A stretch of 64,000 nucleotides of DNA from VXYL01 sp965208525 (GCA_965208525.1 OZ242340.1:3844001-3908000), one strand, 5' to 3'. Shown: positions 8,453 through 17,384, counted from the stretch's first letter. Notes: generated by a model not told the origin, from the letters alone. Translations and numbers: made by a program.

Positions 8453-10087
8453 TCATAGGCCCGAACCAAAACGCCGAGAGAGTGCCTCCTCTGGGTCAGT
8501 CGAATCCTCGACGAGCGAGACAAAGTCCTTGAAGTCGGCAAGGCGTCTCCTGATCTTCTCGGAGATATCACCAGCAATCTTCGCGACGGCCTCGTCAAGT
8601 AGCTCGCCTGCCTCGAAGAGCAGGGTCTTGTCTGGGCTCCGTACAAGCTTCAACTCTCCACCATCGTACAGCTCGAATAGCTTATCCATGGTTTCCGCCG
8701 GATCGAGCTTAAGCTTTCGGATTGCGGCTGCCGTGTTCCCAGTACGAGTCGCGGAGTTCAAATGGGCTAGCATTTCCGTTCCGCTGGCGCCGGAAGGCTC
8801 AAAGGACCGAAGCCGCCCGGGCCCCCTCGCAAGAATCGTCAGCGCGCCTACTCGCTGCAGCGCGTAAAATAGGGCGTACTCGTCGTCCTTCCCTTGAAAC
8901 TCCGTCCAAGGACTTATGGTCTTGAGCGCCGCCCGACCGGGCTTACACACCGAATCCCAGAAATCTCGAACTTGATCGCTCGTGCGAAGCCCCCGTCGGA
9001 TCAAGTCTTGACGTACTCTCGCGTTCGCCGCCGTGTATAGCAAAATCCCGAACGCAGGATCCCCGTCACGACCTGCCCTCCCCACCTCTTGGTAGTATTG
9101 TTCCAACGACTCGGGAAGCAGAAAGTGAATGACGCGACGGATGTCCGGGATATCGACTCCCATTCCGAAGGCGCCTGTGGCGAACACGATATCAAGATCA
9201 CCCGCTTCGAACTCCCGAGCAATCTGATCTTTCTGATCGATCGCAAGGTCCGCATCGAAAGGGGCACAGCGGTGCCCTAACGCTTGGAAGTGTTCTGCGA
9301 GGGCCCGGGTACCGTGTCGCCTGTCCTTCTTGAGATGCGCGTAGACGATGGTCTTCTCAGTACGATGTTCGTCCAAGAGTTCCTCTAACGCCAACATCTT
9401 CTCTTCGCTGCCGTCATAGGTGCGAAACGACAACTCCAGATTCGTCCGTAGCATGTTCTCGCTCCGAACCATGTCTTCTGGACCTAGGCGGAAGTCGGAG
9501 ACGATCTCGTCCTGGCTGTTCTTGTCGAGCGTAGCCGTCAGGCAGAGAATTTGCGGCCACGCTCCCGGCCCGAAAACGCGGTCGAGGAAGTTCGGGATGG
9601 CCTTGTACGGAGGACGAAAGTCGTGACCCCACTGTGAGATGCAATGCGCCTCATCGATCGCGACAAGCGCAATTGCGCCGCGGTTTCGCCGCAGCAAGAA
9701 CTCGAGGTATCCGTCAGTCTCTAGTCGCTCCGGCGAAATGAACAGGAAGGCGGGACCGTTTGACCAAGAAAACGCACTCAACTTAGCCTGCGCGGACTGT
9801 GCATCGGCACCGCCGAGCGTCAGCACGTTGGCACCACGCCTCTCCAGTTTTTGCGCCTGTTGCTGCATCAGCGCGATCAGCGGCGAAATGACCAGACCCA
9901 CACCCTCGCTAGCGAGCACCGGGAGCTGGTAGATGAGCGACTTGCCCATCCCTGTGGGCATCAGCACAAGCGCGGAGTGGCCCGCCCGAAGGCGGCACAC
10001 CGCGTCGAGCTGACGATCCCGAAACGATGCGTTAGGGAACCACGCTGCGAGCGCCGCCTGGGGCGACCAATCCCGGCGGGTCACCAT
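8453..10087 (-). CDS. RecQ-family DEAH-box helicase
   Basis: 544 residues with a complete SF2 core. Walker A is MPTGMGKS near residue 45, Walker B is AIDEAHCISQWGHDFRPPY (the RecQ-specific aromatic-loop segment) near 145, motif III is LTAT, and motif VI is QEVGRAGRDG near 330. The C-terminus lacks the zinc-binding and HRDC domains of canonical RecQ and instead has about 150 residues of unassigned helical sequence. It should unwind DNA with ATP. Its start overlaps the preceding gene by 7 bases, and that gene overlaps a NERD helicase, so the three are probably one transcript. Base composition is visibly less GC-rich than in neighbouring genes, consistent with transfer. The context suggests defence rather than housekeeping recombination. 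Confidence 0.85.
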   Translation of the reverse strand: MVTRRDWSPQAALAAWFPNASFRDRQLDAVCRLRAGHSALVLMPTGMGKSLIYQLPVLASEGVGLVISPLIALMQQQAQKLERRGANVLTLGGADAQSAQAKLSAFSWSNGPAFLFISPERLETDGYLEFLLRRNRGAIALVAIDEAHCISQWGHDFRPPYKAIPNFLDRVFGPGAWPQILCLTATLDKNSQDEIVSDFRLGPEDMVRSENMLRTNLELSFRTYDGSEEKMLALEELLDEHRTEKTIVYAHLKKDRRHGTRALAEHFQALGHRCAPFDADLAIDQKDQIAREFEAGDLDIVFATGAFGMGVDIPDIRRVIHFLLPESLEQYYQEVGRAGRDGDPAFGILLYTAANARVRQDLIRRGLRTSDQVRDFWDSVCKPGRAALKTISPWTEFQGKDDEYALFYALQRVGALTILARGPGRLRSFEPSGASGTEMLAHLNSATRTGNTAAAIRKLKLDPAETMDKLFELYDGGELKLVRSPDKTLLFEAGELLDEAVAKIAGDISEKIRRRLADFKDFVSLVEDSTDPEEALSRRFGSGL

Positions 10088-10992
10088 GGGATCTCAAAGC
10101 GCTCGTGGGCGCGCATCGTTCTGAGATCATCCCGATGCTCAGCGCAGACCGCATCGAAAAACCGCTCGGAGTAGATGAAACGCCGTGTGGGATCCAGCGC
10201 GACGCCGGCCTCCGCGCAGCGCGCATCGATCCAGTTGTTGACACGAAGCGAGTAAAGCAAAAAGAGGCCGTACGGATACCAATAGTTTTGGTCCATGATG
10301 ATGCTGCCGTCAGAAGTCGGATTGCTGTCATTCACCATGAGAAACTCGGAGGAGCCGCTCGGAAGGCCGAAGTCCTGCATCTTGGACAGGAAGTACAGTC
10401 CATAAAGCCCATTGCGACCCCTATGCGGGAGGCGTTCGGGGTCGAGGTGAAACAGCACCATGCTCTTGATACCCATCCCAATAACGCCTGGGATAGACAT
10501 CGTCCCGTCGTCATCAAGGGCGTCTAGTCCGAACCCGGACGGCTCTGACTCGCTCGCGTGCTGGTTGTACTGATCCACGGGGTGCGACTCCCCCCACTCG
10601 CCGATGAAGTCGAGAACGCTCTCGAAAACCCCGAGTAAGTCCTTGGCACGCGCATTCCTGAAGCTCATCTGCCACTCCCTGAGCTCGGTACGCCGACTAC
10701 GGAGCGTATTGGCAATGATCGGGACATCGCGCGACAGCACCTGCTTGAAGGCATTCGGGTCGTCGTGGTACTCGTCGAACGCATCCAAGTCGAAAAAGCT
10801 ACGATACTTTCGGGCTTCGTTTTCGTAGGCGTCAACGGCGCTTTCAAGCACGTGAGCAGCCACAGCGCCGGCCGCTAAGCGATCCCAGTACAGCGGCAAC
10901 GATGCATCGATGGCTGACCACACCTTCGCAATGTGATCCGGCTGTCGGATGAGGTCATACTCACCGAGCTTTTGGTTCGACGAACGGATCAT
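10081..10992 (-). CDS. Unrecognised 303-aa protein between two helicase genes
   Basis: I do not recognise a family. The protein is acidic and mostly hydrophilic, with helical stretches such as AVAAHVLESAVDAYENEARKYR, and has no signal peptide or membrane segment. The C-terminal half is rich in aromatics (DQNYWYPYGLFLLYSL). The ATG at 10992 is preferred because AGGAG lies 9 bases upstream; a TTG at 11010 is also in frame. It overlaps the end of the NERD-helicase gene by 32 bases and the start of the RecQ-like gene by 7. This tight packing implies that its product works with the two helicases, perhaps as a sensor or adaptor, but no motif supports a specific role. Confidence 0.7.
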   Translation of the reverse strand: MIRSSNQKLGEYDLIRQPDHIAKVWSAIDASLPLYWDRLAAGAVAAHVLESAVDAYENEARKYRSFFDLDAFDEYHDDPNAFKQVLSRDVPIIANTLRSRRTELREWQMSFRNARAKDLLGVFESVLDFIGEWGESHPVDQYNQHASESEPSGFGLDALDDDGTMSIPGVIGMGIKSMVLFHLDPERLPHRGRNGLYGLYFLSKMQDFGLPSGSSEFLMVNDSNPTSDGSIIMDQNYWYPYGLFLLYSLRVNNWIDARCAEAGVALDPTRRFIYSERFFDAVCAEHRDDLRTMRAHERFEIPW

Positions 10993-12697
10993 CTTCGCTT
11001 TCTCCTGCAATCCGAGCCCCGAGGTGTCTCGCGAGAGTAGGCCAACTCGGTCGGACCTTGACTGTGCCAGCCAACACTCTCACCGGTTCTGCGAGCTCAG
11101 CCTCTATCGTTCTTCGGGCGACTACATGCACGAACTGCCGAGCTCTTGAGCAGGCAACGTAGAGTCTCCGACGCCAATCATCACGGACCGCTTTCGAGAA
11201 ATCGGCATCTACGATTATAACGACCGTAGCCTCAAGCCCCTTGAACCGTCGAACCGTGCTGAGAGTCACGTGCCCCCGCTCGGGACGCGCGGCTGTGGGC
11301 TTACCGCCCAGCTTCGCGTGCCGCCATTGAGGAGAACCATCGAGGGACTCCAGCGTAAGGACTGCGATCTCGTCCGGTGGAACTTTGTGCTTGGTCCGAG
11401 CAGTGGCGACGAGGTTGTTCACTAGCTTGAGCGCGTCCCGGGTCGAGTCGACGCGATGTAAAGCCGGCCGAGGTCCAGTCGCACCGAGAGTCGGGGCGGT
11501 CTCAAGGCCAGCGGCTCGGTAGGCCAACCGGGCGACCTCAAGCGTGTTTCGGCAGTTTCGAGATAGACTCAGTCGGCACGGGATTTGGTCCAGCCACGCG
11601 GTATCCGGCTCGCCTTGGATGTTCTGGTGCGGATCATAGAAGGCATAGAACGCCCCGTTTCGAAACCGGGCTTGCAGAAACTCGAGCCAGTCGCGATCGA
11701 AGTCCTGCGCCTCGTCAAGGACAAGGTGGTCGTAAGGTAGGGGCCCATCCTCCGCAAGGAGTTCGAGCAGCGTATCAACGGCGTCGTCAAGCGTTCCGTG
11801 CCGACCCGCGACCTCTCGAGCGAAGCCGTGGAAGTTCTGATACCGAACATTCGGCAGCTGGTGAACTTTGGCAAGGTGATCGCGAAGCGCCGCGTTGTAG
11901 CAAAGGAAAAGCACGGGCTCCGCCGAAGACGCTAGCCGTCTGGCCTTTTCCACAGCAAGGAGCGTCTTTCCCGTGCCAGCTGGCCCCACAATGGCGGCAT
12001 GCGCCTGGTCGTCGAGAAAGCTGATGATACGGCTCTGTTCGTCCGTCAGGCGCACGAGGCGCTCTTCCGTCTCATCGATTTTCTGCCTCACCGAGGGCAC
12101 TAGCGAGAGCGTCGGCGCAAGCGTATCGAACACCTGTCTGGCGACCTCCTCGGAGACGCCTCCGTTGTCCTTGTATAGAGCCGCCCAGAAGGCGAACGCG
12201 CGACCAATGGCGGCTTGAACTTGCGACACGTCCTCCGCGTCGAGTGTCGTATCGCGGTGGTAGTTCATCGGCAGTTGGCTCCGGTCCACTGTGCCATCCG
12301 GAAACCACACGGCGTGACCGAAGAGCAAGCCTCTCGCTGCAGCAACCCTGTCGTTTACCTCGGATCTGATCCGATACATCGTATTCGCGCACTGCTTCTC
12401 AGGGTCAATGCTCTTGACTACGTCGGTCCCACGGTTTCTCTGATACCACAGTCCCGCGTCACACCAGACTTCACCGCCCTTGACCTCGACCACAAGCACG
12501 CCACGGCGCGGGTCGAATAGCACAAAGTCGCCCTCGCCTTGGGCTTTCAACGGCCCCGCCAGTACCCGCCGGCGGCCGGGATGAATCCAGCGAAAGGAGT
12601 AGATCACAGTGATCTCGTTGGGAAGTGTGCGGAGGGCCCGAAACACACGCTCTTCACCCGCGCTCTCATTGAAGCTAGGCGGGGCCGACGGAATCAT
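10961..12697 (-). CDS. NERD-domain nuclease fused to an SF1 (UvrD/Rep-like) helicase
   Basis: 578 residues. The N-terminus is a NERD domain: SAGEERVFRAL near residue 10, then GEGDFVLFD and VLVVEVKGGEV near 57-77, giving the D..ExK arrangement of PD-(D/E)XK-like nucleases. An SF1 helicase follows, with Walker A VGPAGTGKT near 238, LVLDEAQDFD near 325, an SLSRNCRN motif, and C-terminal GHVTLSTVRRFKGLE and YVACSRAR motifs. It would translocate on and probably cleave DNA. ATG 12697 was chosen over GTG 12706; neither has a strong ribosome-binding site. It is the first gene of the overlapping three-gene set with the 303-aa protein and the RecQ-like helicase. It begins at the edge of an HsdR remnant. 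Confidence 0.85.
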   Translation of the reverse strand: MIPSAPPSFNESAGEERVFRALRTLPNEITVIYSFRWIHPGRRRVLAGPLKAQGEGDFVLFDPRRGVLVVEVKGGEVWCDAGLWYQRNRGTDVVKSIDPEKQCANTMYRIRSEVNDRVAAARGLLFGHAVWFPDGTVDRSQLPMNYHRDTTLDAEDVSQVQAAIGRAFAFWAALYKDNGGVSEEVARQVFDTLAPTLSLVPSVRQKIDETEERLVRLTDEQSRIISFLDDQAHAAIVGPAGTGKTLLAVEKARRLASSAEPVLFLCYNAALRDHLAKVHQLPNVRYQNFHGFAREVAGRHGTLDDAVDTLLELLAEDGPLPYDHLVLDEAQDFDRDWLEFLQARFRNGAFYAFYDPHQNIQGEPDTAWLDQIPCRLSLSRNCRNTLEVARLAYRAAGLETAPTLGATGPRPALHRVDSTRDALKLVNNLVATARTKHKVPPDEIAVLTLESLDGSPQWRHAKLGGKPTAARPERGHVTLSTVRRFKGLEATVVIIVDADFSKAVRDDWRRRLYVACSRARQFVHVVARRTIEAELAEPVRVLAGTVKVRPSWPTLARHLGARIAGESEDDPFVEPKAR

Positions 12698-13105
12698 GCG
12701 CGCCACGGCGCACCCTCGTGACGCGAGAGGACCGTGGCCATGGCCCCAGTGCCGAACGGTGGCTGCCTCACGTTTGTCCTGATTTGAGGCACGTCCCGCC
12801 CCGGCGCAAAATGCCGGACTTCCTTGCCATCGGAAAGTACCGCGAAGGCAACTTCGAGCCCTTCGCCATAGTGTCGGTCCTCGTCCTGCGCCTGGATGGG
12901 ATCAATCCCGGCGTGTTCCGCCTCCGCGCCGCGAGCGGCCGGCCGGCTCGGTCGAAAGGCACGTAGTCCGATCGAGTCCCATCCGCAGGGTGTACTCGAA
13001 CAGGACGCTGGTGCCGTCGGTGACTTCCCAACCCGCGTCCCCCAGCAGGTCGTCGATCTTGGCGCGGGCGAACGCCTCCGTTGCCCCACTCACGCCGAAG
13101 ACCAC
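12698..13105 (-). pseudogene. Frameshifted N-terminal remnant of a type I restriction HsdR subunit
   Basis: Three frames must be joined to read it. ATEAFARAKIDDLLGDAGWE comes first, from about 13081 down. TRSDYVPFDRAGRPLA follows in a second frame, and HAGIDPIQAQDEDRHYGEGL through VLSDGKEVRHFA in a third. Together these match the N-terminal nuclease region of HsdR proteins (KID-LL-AGW, ADYVLFDRxGRPLAxxEAKR, QAxxYxE), with the catalytic EAKR segment degraded. Only about 135 of the usual 800 or more residues remain, with no helicase part. It is dead, and lies between a FitB-like gene and the NERD helicase. Confidence 0.7.
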
Positions 13106-13514
13106 GGATCGACCAGTTCTCGACCCCTATGCCTTCAAAGTCAACCACGTTCTGCGTCGCCACGGCCAGACCGCGTGAACGAGCAATTGCGGCAATCAGA
13201 CAGCCGACCGGATCCGGTAGTCGCCCTGCGGACCGTCGCATGGCGGCGACATCGCCGTAGAACCCCGCCGCTTGCCGATCGAACGGCAGCCCGCCTTTCC
13301 CGAACGCCCGCCGCAGCATCGCCTCGATGTCTGCGAACAGCCTCTCGCAGCGACGGCCCGCAGGCAGTGTCGCCGCGCCGTAACGGAATTCCGCCTCGCT
13401 TGCGCTCGAGAAGCAGAGGTTCCCCGGTGGCTGGCCGCGGACCCACGCTTCGACGTCGGGCTCGGGTGCGGAGCGCATCAACTCCGACACCACACTCGTG
13501 TCCAGCAGGATCAA
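12768..13514 (-). CDS. FitB/VapC-type PIN toxin, C-terminus running into the HsdR remnant
   Basis: The first 135 residues form a PIN domain. LILLDTSVVSE holds the first catalytic Asp, ASEAEFRYG the Glu, and ATQNVVDFEGIGVENW the last Asp. The segment that usually reads DAxIAAIARS is VGCLIAAIARSRG here, so the third acidic residue appears to be lost. Active PIN toxins of this family cut RNA. The domain normally ends soon after DFEGxGV, but this frame continues for about 110 residues into HsdR-derived sequence read mostly out of frame, suggesting a deletion fused the two. The start is taken as TTG 13514, 13 bases after the antitoxin stop. The toxin may be inactive. Confidence 0.65.
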   Translation of the reverse strand: MILLDTSVVSELMRSAPEPDVEAWVRGQPPGNLCFSSASEAEFRYGAATLPAGRRCERLFADIEAMLRRAFGKGGLPFDRQAAGFYGDVAAMRRSAGRLPDPVGCLIAAIARSRGLAVATQNVVDFEGIGVENWSIRGLRREWGNGGVRPRQDRRPAGGRGLGSHRRHQRPVRVHPADGTRSDYVPFDRAGRPLAARRRNTPGLIPSRRRTRTDTMAKGSKLPSRYFPMARKSGILRRGGTCLKSGQT

Positions 13515-13527
13515 CGCCGCGCCTAAC

Positions 13528-13770
13528 TCAATCGAAGGTCGGAGGCTCGCGTGAGCCGCCACGAGGAGGCGACTCGACGTCCACACTGTTCACCGGTCCG
13601 AAGTACGACCGGATGATGCTCGCGATATCGCGGCTGTCCGCATTGGCACCAACGGCGTCGCCCAGGATCAGGCGTGCTTCCTCTTCCATGGACCCACCGT
13701 TGCCGGCCGCTCGCACGCGGGGCCGCGTCTTCACGTAGTCGTCGAGATTGCGGACGGTGATGCTCGCCAT
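13528..13770 (-). CDS. FitA-type ribbon-helix-helix antitoxin
   Basis: 80 residues beginning MASITVRNLDDYVKTR, with RVRAAGNGGSMEEEARLIL behind it. This is the standard FitA/VapB-like N-terminus, which folds as a ribbon-helix-helix DNA-binding dimer, with a disordered C-terminal tail that neutralises the PIN toxin. The toxin gene follows after 13 bases on the same strand, the usual arrangement; the pair would normally repress its own promoter upstream of 13770. A longer open frame reaches back to 13887 but lacks family similarity. Confidence 0.78.
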   Translation of the reverse strand: MASITVRNLDDYVKTRPRVRAAGNGGSMEEEARLILGDAVGANADSRDIASIIRSYFGPVNSVDVESPPRGGSREPPTFD

Positions 13771-14500
13771 GGGCACTAAGCTTCCGGACCAATGGCCGCC
13801 AATGTACGCGGCGACTGCGATGCAATCAAGCGCCTGTGCGGACCGGCGACACCGCCGAGAAGTCCCTCCATCCCACGGTACCGTCATGGACGGAGCGAGC
13901 TCTGAAGGGTTCTCCAGGTACTCCTCTATCTAGGTTGAAGTCCCTGCGGCCCAAGCGCCCCGTGAACAACGCTGCTTCGCCGTCGAAGTGGCACAGCACC
14001 GCCTCCCTGCCATGCCCTTGAGTCGTCCCTGTCGTCTCCGCGCGTAAAGACGCTGTGGCCGAGCGCCCGCGCCTCGTACCCGCCGTCCGCGGACTCCGCC
14101 CTTCGAAGATGACCTACGCGTCTACACGGAGCAAATCGTCTAGCACGTTTGAATCTTCGACGACCTGAACCAAGGTCGGGTCCTGGAGGCGAGGGTCTCG
14201 CCCTCGCACGCGCCGATAGGCGCGTGAGTCGCATGCCTTGCGGCGCGGGGGAGGGCAAGATGCCCCCCCCAATGTCCTTCTTACGGCCTTCGAAGGCGGG
14301 AACAGCTGCCTTGTTCCCTGTGCGTCGGCGACCCTGCGTCCTCGGCGCGTTGGACACTTGCGTGGGAAAAATCGCGCAACACGTTGACAACCTTACGGGA
14401 CGCAAGAGACGACTCCCGCCAGACAAGAAGCGCCTCCTTGCGCTTGCGGCATGCGGTCGGGGCACAGTAGAGTCCGGGCACTCGGAGGGGAGAAACGCTC
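13771..14500. other. Intergenic region without a supported gene
   Basis: About 730 bases between the antitoxin and the iorA-like gene. Apart from a diverged family A repeat near 14.2 kb, I see no coding frame with family similarity or a convincing start. The final bases carry GGAGGGGAG, the ribosome-binding site of the iorA-like gene. Confidence 0.5.
14173..14275. repeat. Family A-like palindromic repeat, diverged copy
   Basis: CTGGAGGCGAGGGTCTCGCC on the left and GGAGGGCAAGATGCCC on the right flank short GGCGCG/CGCGCC palindromes. The layout matches the other family A copies, but the inner hairpin sequence is changed (GGGCAAGATGCCC). Confidence 0.55.
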
Positions 14501-14986
14501 ATGCGATACGAACTCAGCGTCAACGGGCAGACGGTGCCGGTGGACGTCGCGCCGGACACGCCGATGTTGTGGGTGCTGCGGGATCATCTCGATCTCACCG
14601 GCACCAAGTACGGCTGCGGTGGCGGCTATTGCGGCGCCTGCACGATCTACGTCGACGGCAACATCGCCCGCTCATGCCAGACGCCGGTTTCGACGGTGGC
14701 GGACATGGCCATCTCGACCATCGAGGCGCTGCACGAGAACCACCCCAAGCTGGTTGAGGTCTGGGAGGCAAACAACGTGCCGCAGTGCGGCTACTGCCAG
14801 TCGGGCCAACTCATGGCGGCGGCGGCCCTGCTCGACCGCAACGACAGTCCAAGCGATGCCGACATCGACGCCGCCATGACCGGCAACATCTGCCGTTGCG
14901 GCACCTACACGCGCATCCGCGCCGCCATCCACGAGGTCGCAGCCTACGACGCCACAGCTACCGGCAGTGAGGAGGACGCAGCATGA
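14501..14986 (+). CDS. iorA: [2Fe-2S] subunit of a molybdenum hydroxylase (IorA-like)
   Basis: 161 residues, typical for the small iron-sulfur subunit of xanthine-dehydrogenase-family hydroxylases. The plant-ferredoxin cluster ligands are in YGCGGGYCGACT (about 37-48) and SCQTP near 63. The second cluster is bound by QCGYCQSG near 94 and NICRCGTY near 128. It passes electrons from the molybdopterin site to an external acceptor. A strong GGAGGGG precedes the ATG. Its stop overlaps the start of the large subunit (ATGA), so synthesis is coupled. No separate FAD subunit is present, as in isoquinoline 1-oxidoreductase and related aldehyde dehydrogenases. The name reflects family resemblance; the substrate is unknown. 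Confidence 0.88.
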   Translation: MRYELSVNGQTVPVDVAPDTPMLWVLRDHLDLTGTKYGCGGGYCGACTIYVDGNIARSCQTPVSTVADMAISTIEALHENHPKLVEVWEANNVPQCGYCQSGQLMAAAALLDRNDSPSDADIDAAMTGNICRCGTYTRIRAAIHEVAAYDATATGSEEDAA

Positions 14987-17169
14987 ACATCGCCAACGTT
15001 TCCCGGCGCAACTTCCTCAAGGGGTCGGGCGTCTTTGTCTTGGGCACAGCCTTGCCGGCGCGCGCCAACCTGCCGGACGGCAGCATCACCGCGGCTTTCG
15101 AGCCGAACCTCTTCGTCGCCCTCGACACCGATGGCACGGTTACGGTCACTTCGCACCGCTCGGAGATGGGTCAGGGCATTCGCACGGCGATCGCCCAGGT
15201 CGTGGCAGACGAACTCGATGCCGATTGGAGCCGCGTCAAGCTCGCGCAAGCACCGGGCGACGCCAAGTACGGCGACCAAAACACTGACGGCTCACGCAGC
15301 ATCCTGATGAACTACGACCGCTTGCGCGACGCTGGCGCGGCGGCGCGGCTAATGCTGCGGCAAGCGGCGGCGGCCAAGTGGGGCGTTCCTCTTGACGAAG
15401 TAAGCGCCGAGAACCACAAAGTTGCCCACGCCGGCAGCGGCCAAAGCGCCGACTACGGTGAACTCGCCGCCGATGCCGCCGCGCTTCCCGTACCGGAGAA
15501 GGTGGTACGCAAATCCGAAGCCGAGCACCGCTTCATCGGCAAGCCGGTGGTGCATGTCGACAACGGTGACATCGCCCGCGGCAAGGGCAACTACGGCGCC
15601 GACGTGAAGCTGCCGAACATGGCCACCGCCGTCATCGTGCGCTGTCCGTGGCTTGGCGGCGGCGTTGCCAAGGTGGCAGACCCGGCGCCGAGGCCCGGCC
15701 TCATCGGCCTCGAAGTCATCGATCCGGCGCCGCCGGCCGGGCCGATGTTCGCCCCGTGGGGCGGAGTCGCGGTTCTTGCCGAAGACACCTGGACGGCGCT
15801 CAGCGTCGTCCGCGAGCTCGACATCGAATGGACCGCCAGCCCGAACCAGAGCTTCGGCAGCGAGCCCTTGACGGCGGAACTTAAGGCGATGCTCGAGTCG
15901 CCCGGTCAGACGCTGTTCGACATCGGCAACGTAGACGCTGCCTTCGACTCGGACGGGCAGGAACTTTCGGCGGTGTACGAAACGCCGTTCCTGGGCCACA
16001 TGCCGATGGAACCGCCAGCCGCGGTCGCCAGCGTCGAGGACGGCAAGTGTCAGGTGTTTGCGTCGGTACAGGACCCGCAATCGACGCGAGGCCTTGTGTC
16101 ACAGTATCTGTCCATGCCGCTCGAGAACGTGGACATTCGCGTCACCCTGCTCGGCGGCGCCTTCGGGCGCAAGTCGAAGCCAGACTTCGTGCTCGAGGCC
16201 GTGGAACTGTCGAAGCGGCTGAAGCGGCCCGTGCGCGTGCAATGGACCCGCGAGGACGATGTCCGCCACGACTACTACCACGCCGCCAGCGCGCAGTTCC
16301 ACCGCGCAATGGTGGACGAGAAGGGGCACCCCACGGCGTGGCTGCAGCGCACGGCGTTCCCGTCCATCACCACCGTCTTCTCCGGCCAGGCGCTGATGCC
16401 GGCGGAGTGGGAACTGGAGATGGGTTTCACCAACCTGCCCTATCGCGTCAGCAACCAGCGCATGGAGTCGGCCGGCATCCGCCCCGGCGTGCGTGTCGGC
16501 TGGATGCGCTCGGTGTGCAACATCTTCCACAGTTTCTCGGCCAACGTCTTCGCCGACGAAATGGCTGCCCTCGGCGGCCGCGACGCCATCGAGCACCGCC
16601 TCGAAATGCTCGCCGAGGGCGGCGAGATGGAGGTGCCCGGAATGCAGCCGCCGCCTGGACACGCCATGGACATCGGCCGGCTGCGCCACGTGATCGAGAA
16701 GGTGCGGGAACTGTCGGAGTGGGATCGGAAGCGCCCGGAAGGCACGGGCCTCGGCTTTGCCGTGCATCACAGCTTCCGCTCCTACGTGGCGGTGGTGCTC
16801 GAAGCGCGCATGCAGGCTGGCCGACCGAAAGTGACCAATTCCTATGTCGCCCTAGACTGCGGCACCCATGTCAATCCCGACACTTGCGCCGCGCAGATGG
16901 AGGGCGCCGTGGTGTTCGGCCTGTCGCTCGCCCTCCACGGTGAGATCACCATGAAGGACGGCATGGTCGAGCAGAGCAACTTCCACGACTACCCGATGCT
17001 GCGGATGAACGAGGCGCCGCCAACCACGGTGCATGTGGTGCCATCCCAAGGCCGGCTCCCGGCCGGTGTGGGAGAGCCGGGCGTGCCGCCGGTGGCACCG
17101 GCGTTGTCGAACGCCCTGTTCGCCGCCACGGGCACCCGCTACCGCTCGCTGCCGATTCGCATGGCTTGA
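14983..17169 (+). CDS. iorB: Molybdopterin-binding subunit of a molybdenum hydroxylase (IorB-like), Tat-exported
   Basis: 728 residues. The N-terminus VSRRNFLKGSG is a twin-arginine signal followed by a hydrophobic stretch, so the folded heterodimer is probably exported to the periplasm. Family motifs include EMGQGIRTAIAQ near 60, GGAFGRKSKPDF near 390, and the C-terminal GVGEPGVPPVAPAL, whose Glu is the catalytic base of the hydroxylase family. It would hydroxylate an N-heterocycle or oxidise an aldehyde using water as oxygen donor. It is coupled to the iron-sulfur subunit by a 4-base overlap. No accessory chaperone gene (XdhC/CoxD type) is seen beside it. Confidence 0.87.
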   Translation: MNIANVSRRNFLKGSGVFVLGTALPARANLPDGSITAAFEPNLFVALDTDGTVTVTSHRSEMGQGIRTAIAQVVADELDADWSRVKLAQAPGDAKYGDQNTDGSRSILMNYDRLRDAGAAARLMLRQAAAAKWGVPLDEVSAENHKVAHAGSGQSADYGELAADAAALPVPEKVVRKSEAEHRFIGKPVVHVDNGDIARGKGNYGADVKLPNMATAVIVRCPWLGGGVAKVADPAPRPGLIGLEVIDPAPPAGPMFAPWGGVAVLAEDTWTALSVVRELDIEWTASPNQSFGSEPLTAELKAMLESPGQTLFDIGNVDAAFDSDGQELSAVYETPFLGHMPMEPPAAVASVEDGKCQVFASVQDPQSTRGLVSQYLSMPLENVDIRVTLLGGAFGRKSKPDFVLEAVELSKRLKRPVRVQWTREDDVRHDYYHAASAQFHRAMVDEKGHPTAWLQRTAFPSITTVFSGQALMPAEWELEMGFTNLPYRVSNQRMESAGIRPGVRVGWMRSVCNIFHSFSANVFADEMAALGGRDAIEHRLEMLAEGGEMEVPGMQPPPGHAMDIGRLRHVIEKVRELSEWDRKRPEGTGLGFAVHHSFRSYVAVVLEARMQAGRPKVTNSYVALDCGTHVNPDTCAAQMEGAVVFGLSLALHGEITMKDGMVEQSNFHDYPMLRMNEAPPTTVHVVPSQGRLPAGVGEPGVPPVAPALSNALFAATGTRYRSLPIRMA

Positions 17170-17220
17170 ACCTTGGGAGCGCGGGCATTCTGCATCGCTT
17201 GCCGTTTGCGGACTGGCTGA

Positions 17221-17384
17221 CGGGCCTCTGGGGGGGAGGGCATCTTGCCCTCCCAACGCGCCGCGAGGCGCGTTCGGACGGAATGCATGTCTTTCTGGGC
17301 CAAGCGCTTCCAGCGTCCTCTCCAGCCAACCGATTGCGCGCCTGGCGGCGCGAGCGAGGGCAAGATGCCCTCGCCTCCAAGGTC
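17221..17384. repeat. Family A-like palindromic repeat, long copy
   Basis: GGGCCTCTGGGGGGGAGGGC at the left and GAGGGCAAGATGCCCTCGCC at the right are the arms, each with a GGGCA-type mini-hairpin. The centre is longer than in other copies and includes CGCGCCGCGAGGCGCG. The right arm extends into the apparent 5' end of the following lipoprotein gene. Confidence 0.6.
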
